Below, piece after piece: positions 45,963-55,244 of a DNA stretch of 64,000 nt (its first letter is position 1; each line of letters opens with the position of its first letter). Under the pieces are notes generated by a model that was given only the letters and a program-made list of their open reading frames with translations, made no database searches and was not told the origin of the DNA. The DNA comes from DAOVXM01 sp963746255. Its GTDB lineage: Bacteria; Chloroflexota; Anaerolineae; Anaerolineales; UBA4823. Where the stretch lies: contig CAVVAJ010000009.1 in assembly GCA_963746255.1 (NCBI GenBank), positions 62,001-126,000 of the forward strand, written 5' to 3'. A program made the translations under genes and the position numbers.

Positions 45963-47699
45963 TTACCCAATTAGAGAGTAAACTTGTTTTCCTTCAAAAA
46001 ATGTCATCGCGATACGGGTTGTAGGTATCTGCTCAATGTCAATGTCAAAGAGATTACCCTCAAGAATGACCAGGTCAGCTAGCTTCCCGACCTCTATGGA
46101 GCCAATATCCTTATCTAGAAAGTTCGCGTACGCGCCGTTCAAGGTCACGGCGATGATCATCCTCTCGAGACTCGCCCGTTCCGCTAGCGGGGGCAGCACC
46201 CCAAGATCACCATACTCAAGATCGGCAGCGGTATCTGGCACCCTACGATAGTTTGGGTCGTCAGCATAATGACTGTCAAATTCAGTCTGAGGATTAAGTC
46301 TGGTCATCCCGCAATAGATGGCTGCCATACAATCCGGTTCTGTGACCCAGAAGTCACTGGCGATGGTCACATTAGCCCCGGCTTCGAACAGGCTATTGAG
46401 CGGATACTGCTGGTTGAAAGCCCGATCGCGTCCAAGATAACCCAGGTTCAGCTTCCAGAAGTAATCATCAATGGACATCCAATAGGGACTCGTGTGGATA
46501 CTGACTCCCAATTTGCTAATCCGCTGGATATCTTCCGGTCGCGCTAACTGGAGGTGGGCGAAAGAGTGTCGGGAATCCCGCCTTCCATTTACTTCAATAA
46601 CTGCTTCAAGCGCATCCAAGATATATTTTGCGGCGGCATCTCCAATCACGTGTACGTGGATCTGGTAACCTGCTGAATCTATTCGAGCGAAGGCTCTCCC
46701 AAGAAGGTCATCATCCCAAACTTTGATACCGCGCCAGCCATCATCCCGGTGAGAATAGGGCTCGAGGAGATAGCCGGTTTCTTCTTCTATCACATGATCG
46801 GCGAAAAATTTGAAGGAATGTGCCTGGAAGTGTGGATGAGTATATCTTTCGGCTTGCGCCAGTGCCTGATCGACCTGCCCTTTGATATCACCCTCCGGCG
46901 AAATATTCCAGGAGGCCCGGTAGCGAATGGTCAACCTGCCTTCTAGGGCGAGCTCATCGTAGGCTTCGTAAATATTACGTTCACCTATACCCAACATCGC
47001 TTCGTGAACGGTTGTGATACCCTTTGCGTTCAACCATTCCTGAAGCCAAAGCAGAGATTCCTTGATCTGCTGCTTCGAGGGTTCCGGGAATAAGTCACTG
47101 ACGGGTTTCATAGCCCCAGGTTCCTGGAGTAATCCAGAGGGCTGACCGGTTATAGGGTCTAGTTTTATTACGCCTTCCGCAGGTTGCGGGGTATCCTGGT
47201 CAATACGGGCAAGTTCCAGCGCTTTTGAATTGACCCACAGCGAATGCCCATCTTTGGATGTAATGGCAATTGGGCGCTCTGAGTCGATCTCATCAAGCCA
47301 CTCTTTCCGCGGACCAACTTCGTCAAATGCCGAACGTAAATAACCAGCGCCGATTATCCAAGGTGCATCCGAGTTCCTATCGGCAAATTCCTTGACCACA
47401 TCGAGATAGGCCCGGATTTGATCTTTTGCAATCACATCGAACAGACTCAACTGATACTGATACAGGTAGGCGCTCTGGGCTGGATGCATGTGGCTGTCCA
47501 CAAAAGCAGGCAGCACCATTTTCCCATCCAGGTCTATCACAACGGTATCCGATCCGATGTACGATTCAACTTCTGCGTTCGTACCGACAAAGACAATCTT
47601 GTCATCAGAAATAGCAATTGCCTGTGCCCAACTCCGATCAAGGTCGACTGTATAAACTGCCCCGTTTTTCAGTACCAGATTTGGTTTTATGTCTTTCAC
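45963..47699 (-). CDS. YtcJ-type amidohydrolase
   Basis: The protein of 578 residues uses a GTG start at 47699 with GAGGAGAGTATA immediately upstream. The longer reading frame to 47810 is less likely. It has LVLKNGAVYTVD, the metal-binding DSHMHPAQS, ITSKDGHSLWVNSKAL, YQIHVHVIGDAAAKYIL and a C-terminal GKLADLVILEGNLFDID. YtcJ-family metal hydrolases act on amides, formamides or cyclic amines. The substrate is unknown but may be an N-acyl or ring form of the compound used by the cluster. It is divergent from an Lrp-type regulator. Confidence 0.82.
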   Translation of the reverse strand: MKDIKPNLVLKNGAVYTVDLDRSWAQAIAISDDKIVFVGTNAEVESYIGSDTVVIDLDGKMVLPAFVDSHMHPAQSAYLYQYQLSLFDVIAKDQIRAYLDVVKEFADRNSDAPWIIGAGYLRSAFDEVGPRKEWLDEIDSERPIAITSKDGHSLWVNSKALELARIDQDTPQPAEGVIKLDPITGQPSGLLQEPGAMKPVSDLFPEPSKQQIKESLLWLQEWLNAKGITTVHEAMLGIGERNIYEAYDELALEGRLTIRYRASWNISPEGDIKGQVDQALAQAERYTHPHFQAHSFKFFADHVIEEETGYLLEPYSHRDDGWRGIKVWDDDLLGRAFARIDSAGYQIHVHVIGDAAAKYILDALEAVIEVNGRRDSRHSFAHLQLARPEDIQRISKLGVSIHTSPYWMSIDDYFWKLNLGYLGRDRAFNQQYPLNSLFEAGANVTIASDFWVTEPDCMAAIYCGMTRLNPQTEFDSHYADDPNYRRVPDTAADLEYGDLGVLPPLAERASLERMIIAVTLNGAYANFLDKDIGSIEVGKLADLVILEGNLFDIDIEQIPTTRIAMTFFEGKQVYSLIG

Positions 47700-47891
47700 T
47701 ATACTCTCCTCTACCGATATCGGTTCTATCCTGATCGAAATCCCTCCATCCTGAAAATGATTGCCAGATTTACTGATTTTTTGGCGTGATCGCGGCCAAT
47801 TACATATCACGAGTATTGTAACATAATCTTTTCGTTATATTCCAATATTACCTCCTAACTCATCCGAAACAGAAAGACTATAGGGATTGTA

Positions 47892-47920
47892 TTGACATTT
47901 CGGAAATTATGCGCTATCCT
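47892..47920 (+). promoter_or_regulatory. Promoter of Lrp/AsnC regulator 2
   Basis: TTGACA (47892-47897), 17 bases, TATCCT (47915-47920), about 57 bases upstream of the ATG at 47977. It is a near-consensus sigma70 promoter in the divergent region. Confidence 0.6.
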
Positions 47921-47976
47921 AATACTTGAACGTGTTTCGTTGCCGGTGTACTTAATTCAAGCATGATTTGGGGTTT

Positions 47977-48528
47977 ATGTATAAACCTGACCGTACTGAC
48001 TGGGAAATCATCAAGCTGCTTAATGAAGACGGACGGATTCCAAGCGCCGAGATTGCGCGTCGACTAGGGAATGTTTCAGCTCGCACTGTCACCAATCGCA
48101 TCGACACACTGACAAAGAAGGGTGTTATCAATATTCGCGCTATCCTTAATCCCGAAAAGGTTGGTTATGGGGTGATGGCTGATGTGTTCATAGATGTTCA
48201 ACCAGGACATGTGCGAGAAGTAGCCGAAAAGGTTGCAGAAATACCTCAAGTCACTTACGTGGCATGCGCTGCGGGAGAATCTGACGTCAGCATTTCGCTG
48301 CGAGTGCGCAGCATAGAAGAGTTATTTGACCTCGTCAATGAAGAGTTGGGTAAGATACACGGTGTACGCCGCACACAATCCTATATATTACCCCTCAAGA
48401 TCAAAGACCTAGACACATGGTTGCCACCATATGTTTTTGATAATCATGATATTGATGACTCGGAAGAACCGATAGGTACTAAAGACGATCTGGAACCTGA
48501 AGTTGAAAGGAATAATCCTCTCCGGTGA
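47977..48528 (+). CDS. Lrp/AsnC-family regulator (2)
   Basis: The protein of about 183 residues has an AsnC-type winged helix (DWEIIKLLNEDGRIPSAEIARR). A RAM domain follows (VFIDVQPGHVREVAEKVAEIP), then a 30-residue acidic C-terminal extension. The ATG at 47977 follows GGGG. It is divergent from the YtcJ amidohydrolase and about 540 bases upstream of the Dpp-type transporter. It probably controls one or both in response to an amino acid-like ligand. Confidence 0.85.
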   Translation: MYKPDRTDWEIIKLLNEDGRIPSAEIARRLGNVSARTVTNRIDTLTKKGVINIRAILNPEKVGYGVMADVFIDVQPGHVREVAEKVAEIPQVTYVACAAGESDVSISLRVRSIEELFDLVNEELGKIHGVRRTQSYILPLKIKDLDTWLPPYVFDNHDIDDSEEPIGTKDDLEPEVERNNPLR

Positions 48529-48588
48529 CCATCAATGCCAGCAAGCAAGGCATATTTAATTCATATTTGAACCCAAACAACTCCTGAG

Positions 48589-48741
48589 ATGATGCAGACA
48601 ATGTGTTGTCCATACTTCTCTAATAACAACCCACCTCTGAATGCTGTTGGCATGGTCTTCGCTGTGATCACAAAATCAGAGGTGGAACTCGCTCTTAAAC
48701 CCGTTGATTTTACCAATTGGGGCCAAGGAGATCAGAGTTGA
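48589..48741 (+). CDS. Short ORF (50 aa), unrecognised
   Basis: An ATG-started 50-residue ORF including CCPYFSNNNPPLNAVGMVFAV ends in TGA at 48739-48741. No family is recognised. It overlaps the next TTG-started ORF by 4 bases, which resembles translational coupling, but both are short and could be relics. Confidence 0.2.
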   Translation: MMQTMCCPYFSNNNPPLNAVGMVFAVITKSEVELALKPVDFTNWGQGDQS

Positions 48742-48848
48742 ATAAAGTGCTGGTTGTTAGCGCCGGGGCTCAAGAGGGACCGTGTACGTCCATTTTGGCT
48801 GGGGAAGATAGTGTTGACCCGAGTAAATTCTTCAATGGGATGGCATAA
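48738..48848 (+). CDS. Short ORF (36 aa), unrecognised
   Basis: A TTG-started 36-residue ORF beginning MNKVLVVSAGAQEG is preceded by AAGGAG seven bases upstream. This is a good translation signal for such a short frame. It may be the remaining N-terminus of a longer lost gene. No family is recognised. Confidence 0.2.
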   Translation: MNKVLVVSAGAQEGPCTSILAGEDSVDPSKFFNGMA

Positions 48849-49071
48849 CGCGGTGTGCCGTTTGATATCGACGAAAAAATAATCAAGCAGACAGTTCTAG
48901 AAGGAGATTGAACTTCGCGGGTTCTTCACCCAACAAATCAGTTTTACCTTGGCTCTATGAAGCTCTCAAAGTGCAAGGCAAGGACTAGAATGAAAGGAGG
49001 TTGAATTCGAAGAGAATAGATCAATAGGCAGTTTAATAAAACGATTTCCGTTCAAGAAGAAGGAGGCAGAA

Positions 49072-50871
49072 ATGTTTAAATTTGGACACTTCAAGTATCT
49101 AGCCCTGGTAGTCATTCTCATTATGATGGCTGTGCTCATCCTCGGATGTACGCCCCAGGAGACTCTTGAAGCACCACCGGAGGAACCAGCAGTCGAAGAG
49201 CCGGCAGCTGAAGAGCCAACAGCCGAAGAGCCGGTTGTTGAAGAACCAGCTGAAGAGCCTGCTGCTGAAGAACCAGCTGCTGAAAAGAGCAGTATCACGA
49301 TTCTCATACCGGACAACCCCGTTGCATTCAACGGCATAAATACCGACACAGGCTATGAACAGGCGATGGGAGAATTGGTGATGCTCTCGCTGGCAGAAGT
49401 TGACCCGTATGGCAAACTCTACCCAGAACTGGCGGCCGAGATTCCCACCATTGAAAATGGCGGTGTGGAATTCGACGAAGAAACCTGGTCCATGAATGTC
49501 ACCTGGAAGCTTCGTGACGATGTGTACTGGGCAGATGGCGAGCAAGTTACTGCCGATGATGTCATCTTCACTTGGGATGCTCTTGTCGAGGCAGATGCCT
49601 GGATCGCGGCGATGGATTACACAGAATCCGTTGAAAAGATCGATGACTTTTCCTTCATTGTTCACTATTATGAAGGCTATATATTCCCTAACTATGCACT
49701 TCAGTTTGGCGGGGAAGATTTCTTCGTCTATCCCGAGCATTACTGTGACGCTGAGGCGGGTTTTTACGAGTGGAATTGTGATGATCAGCCCTTGAGCAGT
49801 GGCCCATATATACTCGAAGAGTGGGTTGCCGATGATCACCTGACCTTTGTACGCAACCCGAACTATTTCGAAGAAGGCAAACCGTACATCGACGAGGTCA
49901 TCGTCCAGATCGTTCCTGAAGAACCCGTTAAACAGGCCATGATGCTCGAAGGGGATGCCGATCTTCACTACTGGCCTGCTGAGCCTGCCTCCGATGTCTA
50001 CAAGGAAACTGGCAATGGCACCGCTTGGGTAAAATCGCCAACTGAACGCTGGGTGATGCGATTGATTCCCAACCTGTACGTAAAAGGTGATCGTGAGACC
50101 GTACACCCGTTCCTCTCTGATGTACGTGTCCGTCGTGCTTTGCGAATGGCTGTTGATGTAGACACGATCATCAATGATATTTTCCTCGGATACGGTGTAC
50201 CGGTTTGGACAGAATTTTACCGACCTCCGTACGATGTGTGCGATATCCCCAGGCCAGAATTTGACCTGGAAGGCGCTGCGGCTCTCCTGGAAGAGGCCGG
50301 CTGGACAGATACGGATGGTGATGGGATTCGAGAGTGTCACGGCTGCGAAAATGCTGAAGAAGGCACGCTGATGACCATGGAATTTGCCATCTACGCAGAA
50401 TATGGTGAGACCCTGGAATTGGCGCAACAACTAATCGCTGAAAACTGGAAAGCGATTGGCATTGACACAGAACTGCAGATGATCGAAGGCGCCATCATGT
50501 GGGCGGAGGCTGAAGATGGCGGCACTGAAATTGCCGGACTTTATGAGATGGATATGTGGGATGACGGTTATCCTGGCACCGATCCATCTGATCAACTCTG
50601 GACTTTCTACTACTCCGAGAGTGATTGGAATTACGGCTGGTGGGCTAATGAAGATATGGACGCCTGGATAGATGAATTCTATACACTGGACGAAGAGTAC
50701 CGCCAGGAAGTCGCCTGTGAAATGGCAGCAATTCTTGAAGATGAACTGCCGCAGATATTGCTTTTCTCTACGCTGGAAATGCATGGCCTTTCTGAACGGC
50801 TTCAAGGCGTTCTGCCCACAGCAAATGACCCGGTGACCTGGAACGTTGCCGACTGGACGATTGAAGAGTAA
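49072..50871 (+). CDS. Oligopeptide/amine ABC transporter substrate-binding lipoprotein
   Basis: The 599-residue SBP_bac_5 (DppA/OppA-type) lipoprotein has a signal peptide ending in LILGC (Cys at about 26). A Glu/Pro/Ala-rich linker (about 30-72) follows, then the family core with WKLRDDVYWADGEQVTADDV, ADLHYWP-like and VRRALRMAVDVDTI segments. It captures peptides or other cationic and zwitterionic small molecules outside the membrane for the DppBCDF-type channel downstream. In this island the cargo may be a betaine, methylated amine or opine. AAGAAGGAGG gives a strong start. A hairpin follows the stop. Confidence 0.87.
   Translation: MFKFGHFKYLALVVILIMMAVLILGCTPQETLEAPPEEPAVEEPAAEEPTAEEPVVEEPAEEPAAEEPAAEKSSITILIPDNPVAFNGINTDTGYEQAMGELVMLSLAEVDPYGKLYPELAAEIPTIENGGVEFDEETWSMNVTWKLRDDVYWADGEQVTADDVIFTWDALVEADAWIAAMDYTESVEKIDDFSFIVHYYEGYIFPNYALQFGGEDFFVYPEHYCDAEAGFYEWNCDDQPLSSGPYILEEWVADDHLTFVRNPNYFEEGKPYIDEVIVQIVPEEPVKQAMMLEGDADLHYWPAEPASDVYKETGNGTAWVKSPTERWVMRLIPNLYVKGDRETVHPFLSDVRVRRALRMAVDVDTIINDIFLGYGVPVWTEFYRPPYDVCDIPRPEFDLEGAAALLEEAGWTDTDGDGIRECHGCENAEEGTLMTMEFAIYAEYGETLELAQQLIAENWKAIGIDTELQMIEGAIMWAEAEDGGTEIAGLYEMDMWDDGYPGTDPSDQLWTFYYSESDWNYGWWANEDMDAWIDEFYTLDEEYRQEVACEMAAILEDELPQILLFSTLEMHGLSERLQGVLPTANDPVTWNVADWTIEE
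49171..49290 (+). repeat. Glu-Pro-Ala coding repeat (lipoprotein linker)
   Basis: Tandem, slightly degenerate copies of a GAAGAGCC-GGCAGCT-like unit encode EEPAAEEP-type repeats directly after the lipobox. It is a flexible acidic spacer between membrane anchor and binding domain. Such repeats are prone to length change. Confidence 0.8.
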
Positions 50872-50900
50872 AAGACAAAGCTAGCGTTGCCACCTAAAAA

Positions 50901-50929
50901 AGGGGAGGTTCAATAGACAGCCCTCCCCT
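50901..50929 (+). promoter_or_regulatory. Intraoperonic hairpin after binding protein gene
   Basis: AGGGGAGG (50901-50908) pairs with CCTCCCCT (50922-50929) around a 13-base loop, followed by CTTT. Located between the binding-protein gene and the permease, it may stabilise the upstream mRNA or attenuate transcription. That would give excess binding protein. Confidence 0.65.
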
Positions 50930-50946
50930 CTTTAATAGGAGTGAGC

Positions 50947-51987
50947 ATGGGACAATATATTATGCGCCGCCTGCTGCAGGCCATCCCGATGTTGATCATC
51001 GTCAGCATCTTTCTCTTCGCCTTGGTCAATATTGCTCCAGGTGGGCCAATGAGCGCCTACAGCCGTACAAATCGGATGCCTGAGGAGAAGAAAGAAGCGA
51101 TCAGGCGGTCATTTGGGCTGGATAAACCTTTGCCAGTTCAATACATCGTCTGGTTGGTCGGGAATGATTGGATGGCAATCGATACCGATGGCAACGGGGT
51201 CACCGACAGCTATGGCACTCGAAAAGGCGTTTTACGTGGAGATTTTGGCTTCTCCTACCGCACCCGTGGCCCGGTTATCGACGAAATTCTTGATCGATTG
51301 CCAAATACGATTTATTTAATGACCGTGACGCTTATAGTTGTCGGTATCGTAGCAATTCCTATTGGCATCATTTCGGCGGTCAAACAATATTCAAAATTTG
51401 ATCTTACCGCCACCACACTTTCTTTTATGGGGCAGGCTATCCCAGAGTTTTGGTTGGGCTTGATTCTCATTCTCGTTTTCTACGCTACACTGGAAAACCC
51501 ATTTACGGGTGAACCCTTGTTTCCGCCCGGAGGCATGTATACATTAGGTGAGGAATTCTCGATTTGGGATCGGGTTTGGCACCTGATTCTTCCGGTGACG
51601 ATGGGCATGGTGAGCTGGGTTGCCTGGTACTCCCGATTTTTACGCTCCAGCATGCTGGATGTGATCAACCAGGATTACATCCGAACGGCACGCGCAAAAG
51701 GGCAAGTTGAAAGAAAAGTTCTATACAAACACGGATTAAAAAACGCACTTATCCCACTGGTAACTATGTTTGCTCTAGATTTCCCATATATTTTTGCGGG
51801 TGCACTATATGTTGAGCTGATCTTTTCGTGGCCCGGTATGGGGCGGTTGTACTATGATGCCGCCACAGATCGTGATTACCCAATTTTGTTAGCGGTTCTG
51901 ATAATTGGCGCGGCTATCGTAATGCTCAGTAATTTATTAGCTGATATTGCTTACGGTTATTTAGATCCTCGAGTTCGATATGAATAG
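50947..51987 (+). CDS. DppB-type ABC transporter permease
   Basis: The permease has 346 residues with six transmembrane segments. The N-terminal RRLLQAIPMLIIVSIFLFALVNIAPGGP is split by the usual helix pattern, and YIRTARAKGQVERKVLYKHGLKNA is the EAA-type ATPase-contact loop. The loop LVGNDWMAIDTDGNGVTDS lies between helices 1 and 2. The ATG at 50947 lies 5 bases after GGAG, and a GTG at 50941 overlaps that site. It partners the permease at 52042. Confidence 0.87.
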   Translation: MGQYIMRRLLQAIPMLIIVSIFLFALVNIAPGGPMSAYSRTNRMPEEKKEAIRRSFGLDKPLPVQYIVWLVGNDWMAIDTDGNGVTDSYGTRKGVLRGDFGFSYRTRGPVIDEILDRLPNTIYLMTVTLIVVGIVAIPIGIISAVKQYSKFDLTATTLSFMGQAIPEFWLGLILILVFYATLENPFTGEPLFPPGGMYTLGEEFSIWDRVWHLILPVTMGMVSWVAWYSRFLRSSMLDVINQDYIRTARAKGQVERKVLYKHGLKNALIPLVTMFALDFPYIFAGALYVELIFSWPGMGRLYYDAATDRDYPILLAVLIIGAAIVMLSNLLADIAYGYLDPRVRYE

Positions 51988-52041
51988 TCAAGGGAAAGTA
52001 AACAGCTGAAAAACCTCAACGCAAGCAACACCGAGATCGAT

Positions 52042-52950
52042 TTGGGAAAAAGTAAAGATTTCAAACATCCAGAGACGATGACTGCTTTAGCCTGGAAGCG
52101 TTTTCGTCGTCATCCAGGTGCGCTGGTTGGCTCTGTTGTTTTACTACTGATTATCTTGAGCGTAACTTTCGCGTTTTTATCTCCATACGACCCTGAAATA
52201 TCAGATATTACAAATCGGTATCAACCGCCTTCACTCGAGCATCCTTTTGGCACCGATGGGTTGGGGAGGGACCTGCTTACACGCTGCCTTTATGGCGGGC
52301 GGGTTTCTTTATTCGTGGGATTTATGGTGATGGTGATCACGCTGGTCATCGGTATCCCGGTGGGCATGATAGCCGGTTATTTTGGCGGATGGATAGACAA
52401 TATCCTCATGCGGATCATCGATGCTGTTCTTTCTTTGCCATCACTGCTGATCTTGATATTGTTAAGTGCCATCTTACGTAGTACTGAGTTACCATTCGTT
52501 AAAGGCAATAATGTGATGACCATTGCGGTCGTCATGGGTATCCTATCCTGGCCAACTGTTGCCCGGTTGGTGCGGGCTGTTTTTCTTACCTTTCGGGAGA
52601 TGGAGTATGTCACAGCCGCCCGGGCTTTAGGCGCATCCAATTCGCGGATCATGCTAGGCGAAATCTTGCCCAACGGATTTGGCCCCATCATTGTTGAAGC
52701 CACTTTGGAAATTGGGTATGCCATTATGGAAGAATCAGGGCTGTCATTTTTAGGATTTGGCATTATGCCGCCCACACCGAGTTGGGGCAACCTGCTGAAC
52801 AGTGCGCAGGGGCACTTAATCGAATATCCCTGGTTGGCAATCTTTCCCGGTTTGATGATCTTTTTTACCATCATCTCGATCAACTTCATCGGAGATGGAT
52901 TGCGGGATGCGCTGGATCCATATAAAGTTTTTGCAAAAATTGAAGAGTAG
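52042..52950 (+). CDS. DppC-type ABC transporter permease
   Basis: The permease of about 302 residues has SPYDPEISDITNRYQPPS-like and HPFGTDGLGRDLLTRCLYGGRVSL segments typical of DppC/OppC, and the EAA loop YVTAARALGASNSRIMLGEILPNG. The TTG at 52042 is used because no ribosome binding site decides the start. An ATG at 52078 is the alternative and would remove 12 residues. It is the inner-membrane half of the importer. Confidence 0.85.
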   Translation: MGKSKDFKHPETMTALAWKRFRRHPGALVGSVVLLLIILSVTFAFLSPYDPEISDITNRYQPPSLEHPFGTDGLGRDLLTRCLYGGRVSLFVGFMVMVITLVIGIPVGMIAGYFGGWIDNILMRIIDAVLSLPSLLILILLSAILRSTELPFVKGNNVMTIAVVMGILSWPTVARLVRAVFLTFREMEYVTAARALGASNSRIMLGEILPNGFGPIIVEATLEIGYAIMEESGLSFLGFGIMPPTPSWGNLLNSAQGHLIEYPWLAIFPGLMIFFTIISINFIGDGLRDALDPYKVFAKIEE

Positions 52951-52998
52951 TAATAAAACGACATAACTCAAAATTGAGAATCCCTATGGAGTAACCGT

Positions 52999-54024
52999 TT
53001 GACGAACAACATTAATCAATACTTGCTAGAAATTACAGGCCTCAAAACCCATTTTTTTACTGAAGACGGAGTCGTCAAGGCCGTAGATGGTATTGATTTT
53101 AAAATCAAACAGGGAGAAGTGCTGGGCCTGGTAGGTGAGTCGGGCTGTGGTAAAAGCGTCACGGCGCTATCCATTATGCAGCTCATCCGCACTCCTGGCC
53201 GCATCGTTCAAGGCGAGATAATTTTTGGATCTTTGAACTTGCGAACGCTTCCAGAGGCCGAAATTCAGGACATCCGGGGTAATCGGATCTCGATGATCTT
53301 CCAGCAACCCCAAACCAGTTTAAACCCTGTATACACGGTTGGGGACCAGTTGGCCGAGGTTTTCCACATCCACCTGGATGTCGGTAAAGCGGAAGCCTGG
53401 GAGAAATCCGTTGATCTATTGCGCATGGTTGGCATCCCAGAACCGGAGCAGAAAGCACATGCTTACCCCCACGAAATGTCTGGCGGACAGGCCCAACGGG
53501 TAATGATCGCCATGGCGCTTGCAATGCGTCCTGAGCTCCTGATCGCAGATGAGCCTACTACAGCGCTTGACGTGACTATCCAGGCACAAATTCTGGACTT
53601 GTTGCGGGATTTGCGTAGCCAGCTGAACACGGCTGTGATCCTGATCACTCATGATCTGGGGATTGTAGCTGAAATTGCTGATTGGGTCGCTGTAATGTAT
53701 GCCGGCCTAATTGTCGAACAGGCCAGCGTGACAAAATTATTTGAAGAGCCTCTCCATCCTTACACATTGGGGCTGATTAATTCAATCCCGGTTCTTGGGG
53801 AGGTCAAACACCGCCTGAATGTTATTGAAGGGGTTGTGCCAAATCTGATTGATCTACCCCCGGGGTGCCGTTTTGCCCCGCGCTGCCAGACACGCATAGA
53901 GCATGAATTATCTATCTGCTTTGAACAGGACCCGGACCTGGAACCAGCGCAACCTGATCACATAGTGCGATGCTGGTTGTACCATAACAGCGAGGCACAC
54001 ATAGCGCCGATATCCCATAGGTGA
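52999..54024 (+). CDS. DppD-type ABC transporter ATPase
   Basis: The 341-residue ATPase has Walker A GESGCGKS, Q-loop IFQQPQTSLNP, signature MSGGQAQRV, Walker B LLIADEPTTALDV and an H-loop (LITHDLG). The oligopeptide-transporter C-terminal domain follows (LPPGCRFAPRCQ). The TTG start is set by TATGGAG seven bases upstream. It pairs with the following ATPase to energise the permeases. Confidence 0.9.
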   Translation: MTNNINQYLLEITGLKTHFFTEDGVVKAVDGIDFKIKQGEVLGLVGESGCGKSVTALSIMQLIRTPGRIVQGEIIFGSLNLRTLPEAEIQDIRGNRISMIFQQPQTSLNPVYTVGDQLAEVFHIHLDVGKAEAWEKSVDLLRMVGIPEPEQKAHAYPHEMSGGQAQRVMIAMALAMRPELLIADEPTTALDVTIQAQILDLLRDLRSQLNTAVILITHDLGIVAEIADWVAVMYAGLIVEQASVTKLFEEPLHPYTLGLINSIPVLGEVKHRLNVIEGVVPNLIDLPPGCRFAPRCQTRIEHELSICFEQDPDLEPAQPDHIVRCWLYHNSEAHIAPISHR

Positions 54025-54072
54025 ACCATATCGTTGGTGCGCTAACAATATTTCGAAAGAGCAGTAAATAAC

Positions 54073-55087
54073 ATGGTGACAGATAAAAATAACGGAACCA
54101 GCAAAGACCTGGTGAAAGTTCAAGACCTGGTGAAACACTTCCCAGTGCGTGGCGGTGTTTTACGGCGAATTGTTGATTGGGTGCAGGCTGTAGATGGGGT
54201 AAGTTTTACAATTCGCCAGGGTGAAACCCTAGGATTGGTCGGCGAGTCCGGTTGTGGCAAATCCACGGTCGGACGAACAATTCTCCACTTGCTCGAACCC
54301 ACCAGTGGCACCGTGGAATTCAATGGCGCTGATGTCTTTGGTCTTAAGAAACATGAAATGAAGTCCTTACGGCGAAACATGCAGATCATCTTTCAGGATC
54401 CATACGCCTCTCTGAACCCTCGCAGGCCGATTAGCGATTCGATCATGTCTGGCCTGAAAATTCACAAAATTGGCACGCCAAATGAACGTGCAGAAATGGT
54501 CATGGAAATGCTCCATCGGGTCGGTCTGGAGGAATATCACGCCCATCGCTACCCGCACGAATTTTCCGGCGGACAGCGGCAGCGCATCGGTATTGCTCGG
54601 GCTATCGTATTGAATCCAAAGTTCATTATCTGTGATGAGCCAGTATCGGCATTGGACGTCTCGATCCAGTCCCAGGTGCTCAATCTCTTGCAAGACCTGC
54701 AAGAGGAATTTGGATTAACCTATTTGTTCATCGCCCATAATCTTTCGGTGGTGGAACATATTTCAGATCGTGTGGCAGTGATGTACCTGGGGAAAATCGT
54801 GGAACTGGCCACAAGAATAGAGCTATTCCGCAATCCTCTGCACCCATATACCCAGGCGCTAATGTCAGCAATCCCTATTCCAAAACCCAACCTGGAACGC
54901 GAACGCATTATTTTACAAGGCGAGGTCCCCAGTCCACAAAACCCACCCTCGGGGTGCCATTTTCACCCACGCTGCCCGGTGGTGATGGAACAGATGTTCT
55001 TTAGAAGAGCCTGAATTTGTGGAAATTAATGAAGACCATTGGGTTGCATGTTTTCATGTGAACAATAATGCAAAAAAAGCTGCCTAA
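54073..55087 (+). pseudogene. DppF-type ABC transporter ATPase, C-terminal frameshift
   Basis: The N-terminal 300 residues are a normal DppF ATPase. They include Walker A GESGCGKST, FSGGQRQRIGIARAI and a Walker B with CDEPVSALDVS, and the C-terminal HFHPRCPV. The frame then reads MEQMFFRRA and stops at 55014. The next frame gives CSLEEPEFVEINEDHWVACF and ends at 55087, the expected end of the family. Removing the C at about 54991 joins them as VVMERCSLEEP. The catalytic domain is complete, so the short form might still work. The indel may be a sequencing error. Confidence 0.82.
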
Positions 55088-55244
55088 TCTAAGTAGAATA
55101 TGCATAGGTGATTGGAAAAATCTACAAGCATCTGGCGAATTGCGAGCTGCCATAGAGCTAGGCAATACGTCCACCCAGTAATGAGAACGGATGATTAATC
55201 GGGAACTATCTACATCATTAGATTTTCTATAGAGGACTACATCA

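Larger units (their letters stand above)
48529..49071. other. Gene-poor region with small ORFs
   Basis: No intact recognisable gene lies in these 543 bases. Two short ORFs (48589-48741 and 48738-48848) overlap, and fragments such as QQISFTLAL and YEALKVQGKD in different frames downstream look like coding relics. The final 20 bases hold the AAGAAGGAGG ribosome binding site of the transporter gene. The transporter promoter should lie here but is not obvious. Confidence 0.45.

Noticed and set aside
49099..50430. 443-residue antisense ORF opposite the substrate-binding protein
   Set aside because: Long only because of codon bias in the real gene. It has no coherent domain and no ribosome binding site.
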